A stretch of 64,000 nt of DNA from the NCBI RefSeq assembly GCF_041903755.1, contig NZ_JBBWVE010000005.1, positions 124,001-188,000 of the forward strand, given 5' to 3'. The notes beneath the pieces are model-generated. The model was not told where the DNA came from, ran no database searches, and saw only the letters and a program-made list of their open reading frames with translations. Below are positions 7,706-15,313 of this stretch, in pieces (the stretch's first letter is position 1; each line of letters opens with the position of its first letter). Made by a program: the position numbers and the translations under genes. The stretch is from Thiocapsa roseilacustris. Its GTDB lineage: Bacteria; Pseudomonadota; Gammaproteobacteria; Chromatiales; Chromatiaceae.

Positions 7706-10284
7706 AAGACGAGCAGGATCTCCGCTTCCTCGACGCCCGCCTCAGCCTCACTCGACGCGGCTTTCTCAAAACCACGGCGGCCGCGGCCGCCGCCGTCGGC
7801 GCGGGCGGCCTGGTGCAGACGCGCGAGGCCCAGGGCTTCGCCTTCGAGCCCTATCCCCGCGACGATGAGCTCCAGACGGTGGTCACGAGCTGCGCCCACA
7901 ACTGCGGCTCGCGCCACATGCTGGTCGCCCACAAGAAGGGCGACGTGATCGTGCGCATCTCCACGGACGACGGCCGCTACCAGCAGGGTGGCTTTTTCGG
8001 CAAGGACACCGAGGAGGAGCCGCAGCTGCGTGCGTGCCTGCGCGGGCGCTCCTACCGCCAGCGCCTCTACTCCGCGGAGCGGCTGCTCTACCCAATGGGC
8101 CGCGTCGGTAAGCGCGGCGAGGGGAAGTTCAAACGCATCAGCTGGGACGAGGCACTGGACCATGTCGCCGGCAAGATGATCGAGCTCAAGGACAAGTACG
8201 GGTCCACCGCTCTGCTCGACCAAAGCTACGCCGGGGCCTCTTACGGGGTGTTGCACAAGTCCGACCAGATCGAGGGCCTGCTGGGGCGCTTCCTCGGCAT
8301 GTTCAGCTGCCGCACCAGCTCTTGGTCGGTGCCCTCCTACCAGGGCACCACCGCCAGCTCCCGCTGGACCTTCGGCACCATCGAGGACGGCAACGAGGAC
8401 GACACCTTCGCTCACTCGAAGCTGATCATCATGTGGGGCTGGAATCCCGCCTACACCTTCCACGGCGGCAACACCTTCTACTACATGCGCATGGCCAAGC
8501 AGAGGGGCTGCAAGTTCGTGCTGGTGGACCCTCAGTACACGGACTCCGCCGCCAGCTACGACGCCTGGTGGATTCCGATCAAGCCCAACACCGACGCGGC
8601 CATGATGGCGGGGATGGCCCACTACATCTTCGCCAACGGCCTGCAGGATCAGGACTTCATCAACCGCTTCTGCCATGGCATGGATGCGGGGACCATGCCG
8701 GACTGGGCGAGCGGCAGTCCCAACGGCCAGGAGAACTTCCGCGACTACATCCTGGGCGCCTACGACGGTCAGCCCAAGACCCCGGAGTGGGCGGCGGAGA
8801 TCTGCGGGGTGAGCGCCGAGGACATCAAGAAGCTCGCCCACCTGTACGCATCCACCAAGCCGGCGGCGCTGAAGGCCTCCTGGGCCCCGGGACGCAACGC
8901 CTACGGGGAGCAGTACAACCGCATGGGGGCGGCGCTGCAGGCCATGACCGGCAACATCGGGGTGCTCGGCGGGTCCGCCGAAGGCGTCGGCAAGGCCTGG
9001 CACGCGGAGGCGGTGGCCTATCCCTACGATCAGTTCTCCAACATCTGGTTCTCCTCGATCAAGTCCGACCGCTGGGCCCACTGCGTGCTGAACTATCCCA
9101 ACGTTCAGCGTGAGGAGATCGGGTTGTGGCCGCGGCAGGACGAGATGGACGGCGTCATCCCCAACATCAAGGGGATCTTCTGGCACGGGTCGGACTGGTT
9201 CAACCAGCTCACCAATATCAACAAGGAGATCGAGGCCATCCAGAAGCTGGAGCTGGTGGTGTGCATGGACTCCACCATCACCCCCTCCGGGCTCTACGCC
9301 GACGTGCTGTTGCCGGTGGCCACCCACTTCGAGCGCCACGACGTGGCCCTGCCCTGGTACAAGGGCCATTACTACATCCACCGGCCCAAGGTCATCGAGC
9401 CACTGGGGGAGTCGAGGAGCGACTTTCAGATCTTCACTGAGCTGGCTTACCGCATCGGCCAGCGCACCGGGATGGGGGACCGCTTCGGGCAGGCGTACAA
9501 TCCCAAGGCGACCCGGGCTTACTGGGACGACCCCGATCCGGTGGAGGAGGCGTATCTCCGGGAGTGGTGGGAGAACAAGGTCATGCCCCACCACCACGTG
9601 GACATGCCCTGGGAGGAGTTCAAGCAGCACGGCGTCTACAAGTTCAAGCTGGCTCAGCCGCACGTCGCCTTCCGCGACCAGATCGAGAACGGGGCCGCCT
9701 TCCAGACGCCATCGGGCAAGATCGAGATCCTGTCCACCCAGCTCGCCCAGATCAGCGACTGGACCCGGACCATGTACGGCTATCACATCCCCTCGATTCC
9801 CAAGTGGATCGAGCCCTGGGAGTCCCTCAACAGCCCGAAGACGGCGAGGCACCCCTTCCATTTGATCTCCCCGCACCCGCGCTGGCGGACCCACTCCATC
9901 TTCAACAACTGCGCCTGGCTGCGGGAGACCTACGAGCAGGAGGTCACCATCAACGCCGACGACGCCAAGCGACTGGGAATAGCGACCGGCGACACGGCGG
10001 AGCTGTGGAACGACCGGGGTCGCGTGGTGGTGCCGGTCTACGTTACCGAGCGCTGCATGCCGGGCGTCCTGGTGCTCCACGAGGGGGCCTGGATCGATCT
10101 CGACGAGAACGGGGTCGACCGGTCCGGCAATCCGGACATGCTGACCCTGGACGAGCCGAGTCCCGCCGGGGCCTTCGCCTACAACACGGTGCTTTGCAAC
10201 ATCGCCAAGACCGACCTGACGCACCGCCCGGGCTGGGACCAGCTTGCGACATCCCGGGCGCACGTCTTCCGCCGTGATCTCTGA
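7702..10284 (+). CDS. TAT-exported DmsA-like molybdopterin oxidoreductase, catalytic subunit (locus 1)
   Basis: An 860-aa protein of the DMSO reductase family. It has a twin-arginine signal TRRGFLK (Arg18-Arg19) followed by an Ala/Gly-rich stretch. The N-terminal iron-sulfur motif is C64-x3-C68-x3-H72-x39-C112; the third ligand is His where DmsA has Cys. The sequence then follows DmsA through RACLRGRSYRQRLYSAERLLYP and RISWDEALD. By eye, Ser212 in SVPSYQG aligns with the serine Mo ligand of DmsA. Later regions include LLPVATHFERHD and a C-terminal molydopterin dinucleotide-binding domain (HPFHLISPHPRWRTHS). It should act in the periplasm on an oxo-transfer substrate, but whether it reduces or oxidises, and what, is not visible. 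Its partners are the cytochrome upstream and the iron-sulfur subunit downstream. A near-duplicate is at 31971. Confidence 0.93.
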   Translation: MKDEQDLRFLDARLSLTRRGFLKTTAAAAAAVGAGGLVQTREAQGFAFEPYPRDDELQTVVTSCAHNCGSRHMLVAHKKGDVIVRISTDDGRYQQGGFFGKDTEEEPQLRACLRGRSYRQRLYSAERLLYPMGRVGKRGEGKFKRISWDEALDHVAGKMIELKDKYGSTALLDQSYAGASYGVLHKSDQIEGLLGRFLGMFSCRTSSWSVPSYQGTTASSRWTFGTIEDGNEDDTFAHSKLIIMWGWNPAYTFHGGNTFYYMRMAKQRGCKFVLVDPQYTDSAASYDAWWIPIKPNTDAAMMAGMAHYIFANGLQDQDFINRFCHGMDAGTMPDWASGSPNGQENFRDYILGAYDGQPKTPEWAAEICGVSAEDIKKLAHLYASTKPAALKASWAPGRNAYGEQYNRMGAALQAMTGNIGVLGGSAEGVGKAWHAEAVAYPYDQFSNIWFSSIKSDRWAHCVLNYPNVQREEIGLWPRQDEMDGVIPNIKGIFWHGSDWFNQLTNINKEIEAIQKLELVVCMDSTITPSGLYADVLLPVATHFERHDVALPWYKGHYYIHRPKVIEPLGESRSDFQIFTELAYRIGQRTGMGDRFGQAYNPKATRAYWDDPDPVEEAYLREWWENKVMPHHHVDMPWEEFKQHGVYKFKLAQPHVAFRDQIENGAAFQTPSGKIEILSTQLAQISDWTRTMYGYHIPSIPKWIEPWESLNSPKTARHPFHLISPHPRWRTHSIFNNCAWLRETYEQEVTINADDAKRLGIATGDTAELWNDRGRVVVPVYVTERCMPGVLVLHEGAWIDLDENGVDRSGNPDMLTLDEPSPAGAFAYNTVLCNIAKTDLTHRPGWDQLATSRAHVFRRDL

Positions 10285-10309
10285 CACGAATCGGATCTTG
10301 GTTCACCAT

Positions 10310-10329
10310 GAACGCGAATGAACGCGAAT
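10310..10329. repeat. Tandem decamer in the intergenic spacer
   Basis: GAACGCGAAT occurs twice in tandem in the 179-bp gap between the catalytic and iron-sulfur subunit genes. The rest of the gap (for example CTCTGCGTCTCTGCGG near 10404) has the look of a dispersed intergenic repeat. It probably represents an insertion between two genes that belong together. Confidence 0.4.
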
Positions 10330-10463
10330 GGCGGGGGCAACGGGTGCGGGCAACGGCTGGCCAGCAGGCCGTTCGTTGAGCGCTTCCCGGTCCCCGCGGC
10401 GTTCTCTGCGTCTCTGCGGTTCATCTGCTTACGCGGCGGCAAGGGCTTATTGAGGATCGACCC

Positions 10464-11132
10464 ATGGTTGACGAGAACGACAAGACAACGATCAAAGAGG
10501 CCATCAAGCGCCGCAAGCGCGAGGTGTACAAGCCGGTGGTGCCCGAGATGCAACTCGGCTTCGTGCATCACAACGTGGATTGTATCGGCTGCCGTGCCTG
10601 CGAGATTGCCTGCAAGGACAAGAACGGGCTGTCTGCCGGGCCGCGCTTTCGCCGGGTGCAGTATGTGGAGGGCGGGATCTACCCGGACGTCTATGCCTAC
10701 AAGGTCAACGTCTCCTGCAATCACTGCGCGGAGCCGGCCTGCCTGCCCGCCTGTCCCACCGGGGCCATCTGGAAGCGGGCGGACAACGGCATCGTGGACA
10801 TCGACTCGACGCTGTGCATTGGCTGCCGCCGGTGCGAGGCGACCTGCCCCTACGGCGCGCCCCAGTTCATCCCGGATCAGAACATCGTCTCCAAGTGCAA
10901 CCTGTGCGTGGACGAGATCGAGGCGGGGCGCAAGCCCTACTGTGTGATGGCCTGCATGATGCGGGTGCTCGACGTCGGCCCGATCGACCTGCTGCGCGCG
11001 AATGTCCAGGAGACCAAGGCCATCGGCCCCGGGGAGGAACCGGTGCGGGCGGTGAAGAACTTCGCTAACCCGGAGTTGACCAACCCCTCTATCGTGTTCG
11101 TGGCCCACAGTAAGGGGAAGGTGGAGACCTGA
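10464..11132 (+). CDS. Four-cluster iron-sulfur electron-transfer subunit (DmsB/NrfC-like)
   Basis: A 222-aa protein with sixteen Cys in four groups: 40/43/46/50, 85/88/93/97, 118/121/124/128 and 145/148/160/164. This is the pattern for four [4Fe-4S] clusters in beta subunits of DMSO reductase-type enzymes. It has no signal peptide, so it would be exported together with the TAT-bearing catalytic subunit. It should pass electrons between the Mo subunit and the pentahaem cytochrome. No membrane anchor gene (DmsC/NrfD type) follows. A damaged copy of its last 100 bases lies at 11750-11850. The second locus has no such subunit, so this one might serve both (inference). Confidence 0.93.
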   Translation: MVDENDKTTIKEAIKRRKREVYKPVVPEMQLGFVHHNVDCIGCRACEIACKDKNGLSAGPRFRRVQYVEGGIYPDVYAYKVNVSCNHCAEPACLPACPTGAIWKRADNGIVDIDSTLCIGCRRCEATCPYGAPQFIPDQNIVSKCNLCVDEIEAGRKPYCVMACMMRVLDVGPIDLLRANVQETKAIGPGEEPVRAVKNFANPELTNPSIVFVAHSKGKVET

Positions 11133-11195
11133 GTGCCGTGCTAGCTGACTCGCAAAACAATGCGCGAACCACAATCGAGTACGGAGGATAGGCCC

Positions 11196-11624
11196 ATGAA
11201 GACCGGTACCCTGAAGCCGCGGATGCAAACCCTGGGGACGACAGCCCTGGCCGTCTTGGCCGCCTCGGGCAGCCTTGGCCTGGCCGAGGCGGATGAGACC
11301 CAGCCGGCAAGCCCGGCCCAGACGGAATCCAACGCCATGTCGGTGCAGAGCGCCCTCGCGGCCATGAAGGGCATGGGAGGCTACTATCGAGTAACCGCGG
11401 AGGGTGACGTGCTGCTCTTTCCCATCGGGCAGGGGGACGCCTTGCAGAGGCACCAGCCCGCGACCGGCGGCATGCAGGGCATGAGTGGTATGGAAGGCAT
11501 GGAGGCGATGGGTGGGGTCAGCGGCTATTTCCACATCCAGGGATCGGGCCAGACCACCTTCTACCCTTATCCGGGCGTGCCAGTCGGGATGAGCGGAATG
11601 AGCGGGAGGCCAGCCGGGCATTAG
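11196..11624 (+). CDS. Small exported protein with two copies of the shared motif and Met/Gly clusters
   Basis: A 142-aa protein from ATG 11196, preceded by GGAGG. It has a long signal region MKTGTLKPRMQTLGTTALA ending near LGLAEA. The mature part holds GGYYRVTAEGDVLLFPIG and SGYFHIQGSGQTTFYPYPG, both fitting the 16-residue motif seen in the lipoprotein and Met-triplet proteins. Between and after them are GGMQGMSGMEGMEAMGG and GMSGMSG. It looks like a minimal relative of the Met-triplet proteins: same motif, few triplets. It sits between the iron-sulfur subunit and the chaperone gene. The function is unknown. Confidence 0.8.
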   Translation: MKTGTLKPRMQTLGTTALAVLAASGSLGLAEADETQPASPAQTESNAMSVQSALAAMKGMGGYYRVTAEGDVLLFPIGQGDALQRHQPATGGMQGMSGMEGMEAMGGVSGYFHIQGSGQTTFYPYPGVPVGMSGMSGRPAGH

Positions 11625-11749
11625 GCGATTGCCGGAGGATCTTGTACCGGATCGGGAAGGGTTTTCATCTGCCATCAAGGAGCGCCGATAGTCGCATCGT
11701 TTGGCGATGTGACTGTCGACGCGACGCCGAAGGCGGGCAAAAAAAGAAC

Positions 11750-11850
11750 AATCGGCTACGGGGAGGAACCGGTGTGGGGCGGTGAAGAACTTCGCTAAAC
11801 CGGAGTTGACCAGCCCCTCCATCCTGTTCATCCCCCACAGCAAGGGTGAG
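11750..11850 (+). pseudogene. Duplicated, frameshifted 3' fragment of the iron-sulfur subunit gene
   Basis: About 100 bases here match 11021-11120, the end of the iron-sulfur subunit gene, at most positions. Shared text includes GGGGAGGAACCGGTG, GGTGAAGAACTTCGCTAA and CGGAGTTGACCA. The copy has one extra G (GTGTGGGGCGG against GTGCGGGCGG) and several substitutions, so it is out of frame. It ends just before the chaperone gene. It is the scar of a former second copy of the subunit gene. Confidence 0.88.
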
Positions 11851-11855
11851 TTGTC

Positions 11856-12632
11856 ATGAATGCCGTTCTGCGAGCTGTCCCGCCCGATGAGGGTACCCTT
11901 AAGCGCTTCTGCACAGCGGCGGCGGAGGACCTCGCCCTGCTCGCCCTGCTCCACGACCGGGAGCTGACCCCGGAGCTGCTGCTTTCCCTCTGGGAGCACT
12001 GCTACGAGGACTTCCTCGGGATTGCGCTGCGGACCCAGCGCGGGCGCCAGGCCGAGGAGCTGCTCCGGGAGGGTCTGACGGAGATCCCGGCGAGTCACAG
12101 CCAGGAGGCGATGGACCATCTGGCCGCCGACTATGCAGACATCTACCTCAACCACGGCATCGGGGCCTCACCCTGCGAGTCAGTCTGGCTTGACGACGAC
12201 CACCTCACCATGCAGGAGCCCATGTTCCGGGTGCGGGCCTGGTACCGTAGCCACGGCCTTGCAGTGGAGGACTGGCGCCGCCGAACGGACGACCACCTGG
12301 TCCATCAGCTGCGCTTTCTCGCGCACCTGCTGACGGAGGAGGGCCCCGGGGAGGCGGCCCTGTCGGATGCGGCCCGGTTCCTGGACGAGCACCTGCTGCA
12401 TTGGATCGACGCCTTCGCCGCCCGGGTCGCGGCGCGCTGCGCGACGCGCTTTTACGCCGGGCTGGCCATGCTCACCGCGGCCTGGATCGACGAGCTCCGG
12501 GACCTCCTCGCGGAGATCCTGGAGCAACCTCGGCCGACCGCGGAGGAAATGGCCGAGCGACTGAACGCGGCGCCGTCGGCCCCGGTCGAGGTGGCGGGCC
12601 CGTACGTTCCGGGCGCCGCACCCGGCTGGTAG
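11856..12632 (+). CDS. TorD/DmsD-family molybdoenzyme chaperone
   Basis: A 258-aa all-helical protein with the family signature PCESVW, then EPMFRVRAWYRSHGL and DDHLVHQLRFLAHLL. Members bind the TAT signal and apo-form of a molybdoenzyme and hold export until the cofactor is inserted. The obvious client is the subunit at 7702 and, in trans, that at 31971, whose locus lacks a chaperone. It acts in the cytoplasm. The next gene starts three bases after its stop. Confidence 0.9.
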   Translation: MNAVLRAVPPDEGTLKRFCTAAAEDLALLALLHDRELTPELLLSLWEHCYEDFLGIALRTQRGRQAEELLREGLTEIPASHSQEAMDHLAADYADIYLNHGIGASPCESVWLDDDHLTMQEPMFRVRAWYRSHGLAVEDWRRRTDDHLVHQLRFLAHLLTEEGPGEAALSDAARFLDEHLLHWIDAFAARVAARCATRFYAGLAMLTAAWIDELRDLLAEILEQPRPTAEEMAERLNAAPSAPVEVAGPYVPGAAPGW

Positions 12633-12634
12633 CT

Positions 12635-13684
12635 GTGACCTTATGGGGCGCCGGGCTCGCGTTGGTTGACCTCCTGCCGGAGGTCGTCAGCGAACGCTGC
12701 GTCCATGCCCGGATGGCGCAGGCGACCTGCCGGGCCTGCGTTGATGCCTGCCCGCACTCGGCCTGGGTGCTGGACGAAGAACGTCTCGGCATCGACGCGG
12801 CCAGCTGCGACGGCTGCGGCCTGTGCGCGCCGGCGTGTCCCGAGGGGGCAGTGCTGGAGCACTGGCGGCCCCTGCGGCTGCGGGTCAACGGGGTCAAGGT
12901 TGCCTTCGCCGCCTGTGCGGAGGCGAAGGTGGACGGGGATGGGACATTCGTTCCCTGTCTTCACATCCTGGGAGTGCGCCGGCTGCTCGAGCTGCACCGC
13001 GATGGCGTGGGCCGGCTGGTGTTCGCCCGTGGAGATTGCGATGCCTGCCCTCGCGGGGGCGTCGTCCGCCTCGATCGAGCGCTGGGAGAGGTGAATCTGC
13101 TGCTGCGGAGTCGTGGCCTACCGTTGGTCGATTCAGCCTTTCTTCCGTCGGCGGCCTGGTCGGCAGAGCTGGCCTTGGCGCGTGCCAGCCACCGTCCCGA
13201 GGAGGTCGACCGGCGGGCCTTCTTCCGCCGGGTGCTGACCGCAGCCACGGAACGGGCCGCAGACCTGGCCGAACGGGACGGGGATGGGGCGCCCTGCTTC
13301 GTGCCTCCTGGACGGATCGTCCCCCACAGCGAGGGAGGAGGCCTGAGCCTCAACGCCCCGCGTATCGACGAGGCAGGCTGCTCCGGTTGCGACGCCTGCG
13401 TCCGGCTCTGTCCTCATGAGGTGATCGCGCTCACCCCGGAAGGCTATCGCCTCGACCCGGACGGCTGCACCGGCTGTGGTATCTGCGTGGATGCCTGCAA
13501 CCGGGGCGCGGTGCGGATGGAGCGGCTCGCCGCCGACCCACAGACTCTAGTCCCCCTCGCGACCCGCCGCTGCCGCGCCTGCGGGGCCGATTTTCATCTG
13601 CCCACCGCGCGTCCCGCGTCCGCCCTCTGTCCCGTCTGCGCGACGACCTCACATCAGCGCCGGCTTTTCCAGGTGCTGGATTAG
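12635..13684 (+). CDS. Multi-cluster ferredoxin-type protein with C-terminal zinc-ribbon-like Cys pairs
   Basis: A 349-aa protein; GTG 12635 is chosen because it follows the chaperone stop closely and upstream sequence reads as the chaperone gene in another frame. The N-terminal region has two [4Fe-4S] motifs (CRACVDACP with a preceding Cys, and CDGCGLCAPACP). A central segment carries further Cys (CDACPRGG). A second pair follows at the C-terminal side (CSGCDACVRLCP, CTGCGICVDAC). The last 50 residues have CRACG and CPVC, a rubredoxin or zinc-ribbon-like pairing. No signal is seen, so it is probably cytoplasmic. It resembles NapF-like accessory ferredoxins in molybdoenzyme operons, which assist maturation. 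That role is inferred. Confidence 0.82.
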   Translation: MTLWGAGLALVDLLPEVVSERCVHARMAQATCRACVDACPHSAWVLDEERLGIDAASCDGCGLCAPACPEGAVLEHWRPLRLRVNGVKVAFAACAEAKVDGDGTFVPCLHILGVRRLLELHRDGVGRLVFARGDCDACPRGGVVRLDRALGEVNLLLRSRGLPLVDSAFLPSAAWSAELALARASHRPEEVDRRAFFRRVLTAATERAADLAERDGDGAPCFVPPGRIVPHSEGGGLSLNAPRIDEAGCSGCDACVRLCPHEVIALTPEGYRLDPDGCTGCGICVDACNRGAVRMERLAADPQTLVPLATRRCRACGADFHLPTARPASALCPVCATTSHQRRLFQVLD

Positions 13685-13742
13685 GAAGGCGCTGAACCTA
13701 GTGTACTTCGCGCCTTTGCGGTTCCAGTTTCCGAATCTTGGG

Positions 13743-13822
13743 TAATGCCTTAACCGCACGGTGCTGGTTGGCTGCATGACCAATTGTCACAACCAATAAA
13801 TCGTCAGCGCTTAGGGCATTAG
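13743..13822. repeat. 80-bp palindromic element
   Basis: The left end TAATGCCTTAACCGC and the right end GCGCTTAGGGCATTA are inverted copies with few mismatches, and the centre is TGACCAATTGTCA (13777-13789). Half of a related element lies at 30262-30309. It looks like a small dispersed palindromic repeat (REP- or MITE-like) rather than a gene. Confidence 0.6.
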
Positions 13823-13991
13823 GTTGCTCCAAGCGACCAGCATCTGACAATGTGGCAGAATTTTGCGGTTTCATCGATTTCTTTGTGCTGTGGCCGATGT
13901 TTCGCTACCGACCTCCGTCGACGTCGCTTTCCGAGCGTTTTCATCGGATTGGAAATCTCCCAATGCCGCGAATCGGAAGTTCAGCCCGTGT

Positions 13992-14007
13992 TGGCCTGTT
14001 GTTTGCT
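13992..14007 (+). promoter_or_regulatory. Sigma54-type promoter upstream of the second Met-triplet gene
   Basis: TGGCCTGTTGTTTGCT has GG and GC at exact -24/-12 spacing and TTTGCT at the -12 side. The predicted start is near 14018. A weaker alternative with correct spacing, TGGCCGATGTTTCGCT, lies at 13891-13906. The match is weaker than that at 5131. Confidence 0.5.
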
Positions 14008-14210
14008 GGCAGGTACGGAGAAGCAGATCGAATGCCGTCCCGGCCTTTGATCAGCACGCACTCCAAGAGGCGCCAAACTTGTTGTGCTTCAGATTCAACG
14101 GCTTGCAGCCGTTGACATTGGCGGGGTATCCCGCGCGCGGGAAGCGCCGACTTGATCGGCACTTCCCCAATCCGGCAGTTACCAACACCACAGAAACGAG
14201 GAAGACATCC

Positions 14211-14573
14211 ATGAAAGTCAATAAGCTTGCGCTCACCCTGGGGCTTTTCGTTGCCACCTCAACTGCCATCGCGGACATGTCCGGCATGGGCGGCATGTCC
14301 GGGATGAGCGGCATGGGCGGCATGTCGGGGATGTCCGGCATGGGCGGCATGTCCGGAATGAGCGGCATGAGCGGCATGGCCGGGACCTACAAAGTCACGC
14401 CCCAGGGCGTTCTGCTTCAGCCGGCAGGCATGAGCGGCATGTCGGGGATGTCCGGCATGGGCGGGATGGGCGGCATGTCGGGGATGTCCGGCATGAGTGG
14501 AATGGGCGGCATGTCGGGGATGTCCGGCATGGGTGGGATGGGCGGCATGTCCGGCATGGGCGGGATGCGCTGA
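14211..14573 (+). CDS. Exported Met-Ser/Gly-Gly triplet-repeat protein (small)
   Basis: A 120-aa protein starting at ATG 14211 after the ribosome binding site GAGGAAG. Its signal peptide MKVNKLALTLGLFVATSTAIA is unlike that of the larger protein at 5819. The mature part is two blocks of Met-(Ser/Gly)-Gly triplets separated by one motif copy, AGTYKVTPQGVLLQPAG, and ends GGMR. It is a shorter paralogue of the protein at 5819. With its own promoter and leader it can be expressed separately. Function is unknown; the same hypotheses apply as for the larger protein. Confidence 0.85.
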   Translation: MKVNKLALTLGLFVATSTAIADMSGMGGMSGMSGMGGMSGMSGMGGMSGMSGMSGMAGTYKVTPQGVLLQPAGMSGMSGMSGMGGMGGMSGMSGMSGMGGMSGMSGMGGMGGMSGMGGMR

Positions 14574-14649
14574 GCCGTTTCGGTCCGATCGCGGGCGCTC
14601 CAGGGAAGGGCGCCCGTTCTGGAGGTTGACGCAGGGATACCCGGAGCCC

Positions 14650-15103
14650 CTCCACATCCCCGCTCAAAAGACCGCCCGGATCGCCGTCGATTCGGACTTG
14701 GCGGACAGCGACCGCTGACCGGTCGACAAGCGCACCTTCGAGTCCAGCCGCAACCCTGGGGTCTACGTGCTGGGCGACGCGACCCGCGCGTCCAAGATGC
14801 CCAAGTCCGCCTACGCGGCCAACTCCCAGGCCGAGGAGGCCGCGGCGGCCAACGTCGTCCGCTTCCGCGGCCAGGCATCGGGGGGAGGCCGCCTACGTCA
14901 ACACCTGCTGCAGCATCCTGGGCCACGACTTCGGCATCTCCGTGGCCGGCGTCTACGCCTTCGACGCCGCGACCGACCTGATCGCGGAAGTCCCCGGCTC
15001 CGGCGGCGTCTCGCCCGTTGATGCCTTCCAGGAGCTTCGCCGGCGCGAGGTGAGCTACGCCCACAGCTGGTTCAGGAATGTCATCGACGGCATGCTGGAG
15101 TGA
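14650..15103 (+). pseudogene. fccB: Broken 3' part of flavocytochrome c sulfide dehydrogenase flavoprotein
   Basis: The reading IPAQKTARIAVDSDLADSDR, stop (14716-14718), PVDKRTFESSRNPGVYVLGDA and MPKSAYAANSQAEEAAAANV is the FAD-domain end of FccB. After a G-run near 14880 the frame changes and resumes as AYVNTCCSILGHDFGISVAG, EVPGSGGVSPVDAF and SYAHSWFRNVIDGMLE, ending at TGA 15101-15103. The remnant therefore has one nonsense change and one frameshift, and lacks about the first two thirds of the gene. FccB oxidises sulfide in purple and green sulfur bacteria, so the remnant marks the lineage. Confidence 0.85.
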
Positions 15104-15229
15104 CCCCGGGAGACCTCCAGCCGACGCCGGCGGCGGCCCGCGCTCTGGCGGCTCCGACCACGGTGTCCGCACGGCCCAGGCCCCCCATCGGGTCCGGGCC
15201 TTCAACCCCAAGACGAGGAGATGAGAGCC

Positions 15230-15305
15230 ATGTCCGACACACCGACGAGCAAGAGCCGCCGCGACGCCGTCCGGATCCTGCTGGGCGGGCTGGCCACGGT
15301 CTCCC
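15230..15305 (+). pseudogene. hip: Truncated 5' end of a high-potential iron-sulfur protein gene
   Basis: After a good ribosome binding site (GACGAGGAG) the reading MSDTPTSKSRRDAVRILLGG matches the TAT signal of Chromatiaceae HiPIP precursors (SKSRRDAVK). After about 25 residues the similarity stops, at the junction with the convergent kinase gene whose stop is at 15314. The mature, cluster-binding part is missing. HiPIP is a periplasmic electron carrier of phototrophic sulfur bacteria. The sharp edge suggests a recombination point. Confidence 0.75.
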
Positions 15306-15313
15306 GCAGGCTG

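Larger units (their letters stand above)
13685..14210. other. 526-bp non-coding region before the second Met-triplet gene
   Basis: No supported gene. Besides the palindromic element it holds a degenerate activator-like site TGACAATGTGGCA (13845-13857), the sigma54-like promoter at 13992-14007 and a perfect hairpin CAACGGC-TTGCA-GCCGTTG at 14096-14114. A long leader of about 190 bases would precede the ATG at 14211. Confidence 0.5.

Noticed and set aside
7702..10284. Catalytic subunit as arsenite oxidase ArxA, polysulfide reductase PsrA or nitrate reductase NarG
   Set aside because: The N-terminal motif, RACLRGRS region and apparent serine ligand follow DmsA. NarG has an Asp ligand and PsrA/ArxA a Cys ligand. 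A specific substrate still cannot be assigned.
7564..10287. A 907-codon open frame antisense to the locus 1 catalytic subunit
   Set aside because: It mirrors the GC-rich codon pattern of the real gene, has no ribosome binding site and no recognisable domain. The same happens opposite the kinase at 15314 (15950-18754) and IF-2 (42414-44168).
13743..13822. Palindromic element as an integron attC site
   Set aside because: The core boxes do not fit the RYYYAAC / GTTRRRY pattern, and there is no integrase or cassette-like array.
13854..13867. TGGCAGAATTTTGC as a sigma54 promoter
   Set aside because: The gap between GG and GC is one base too short. The sites at 13992 and 13891 have correct spacing.
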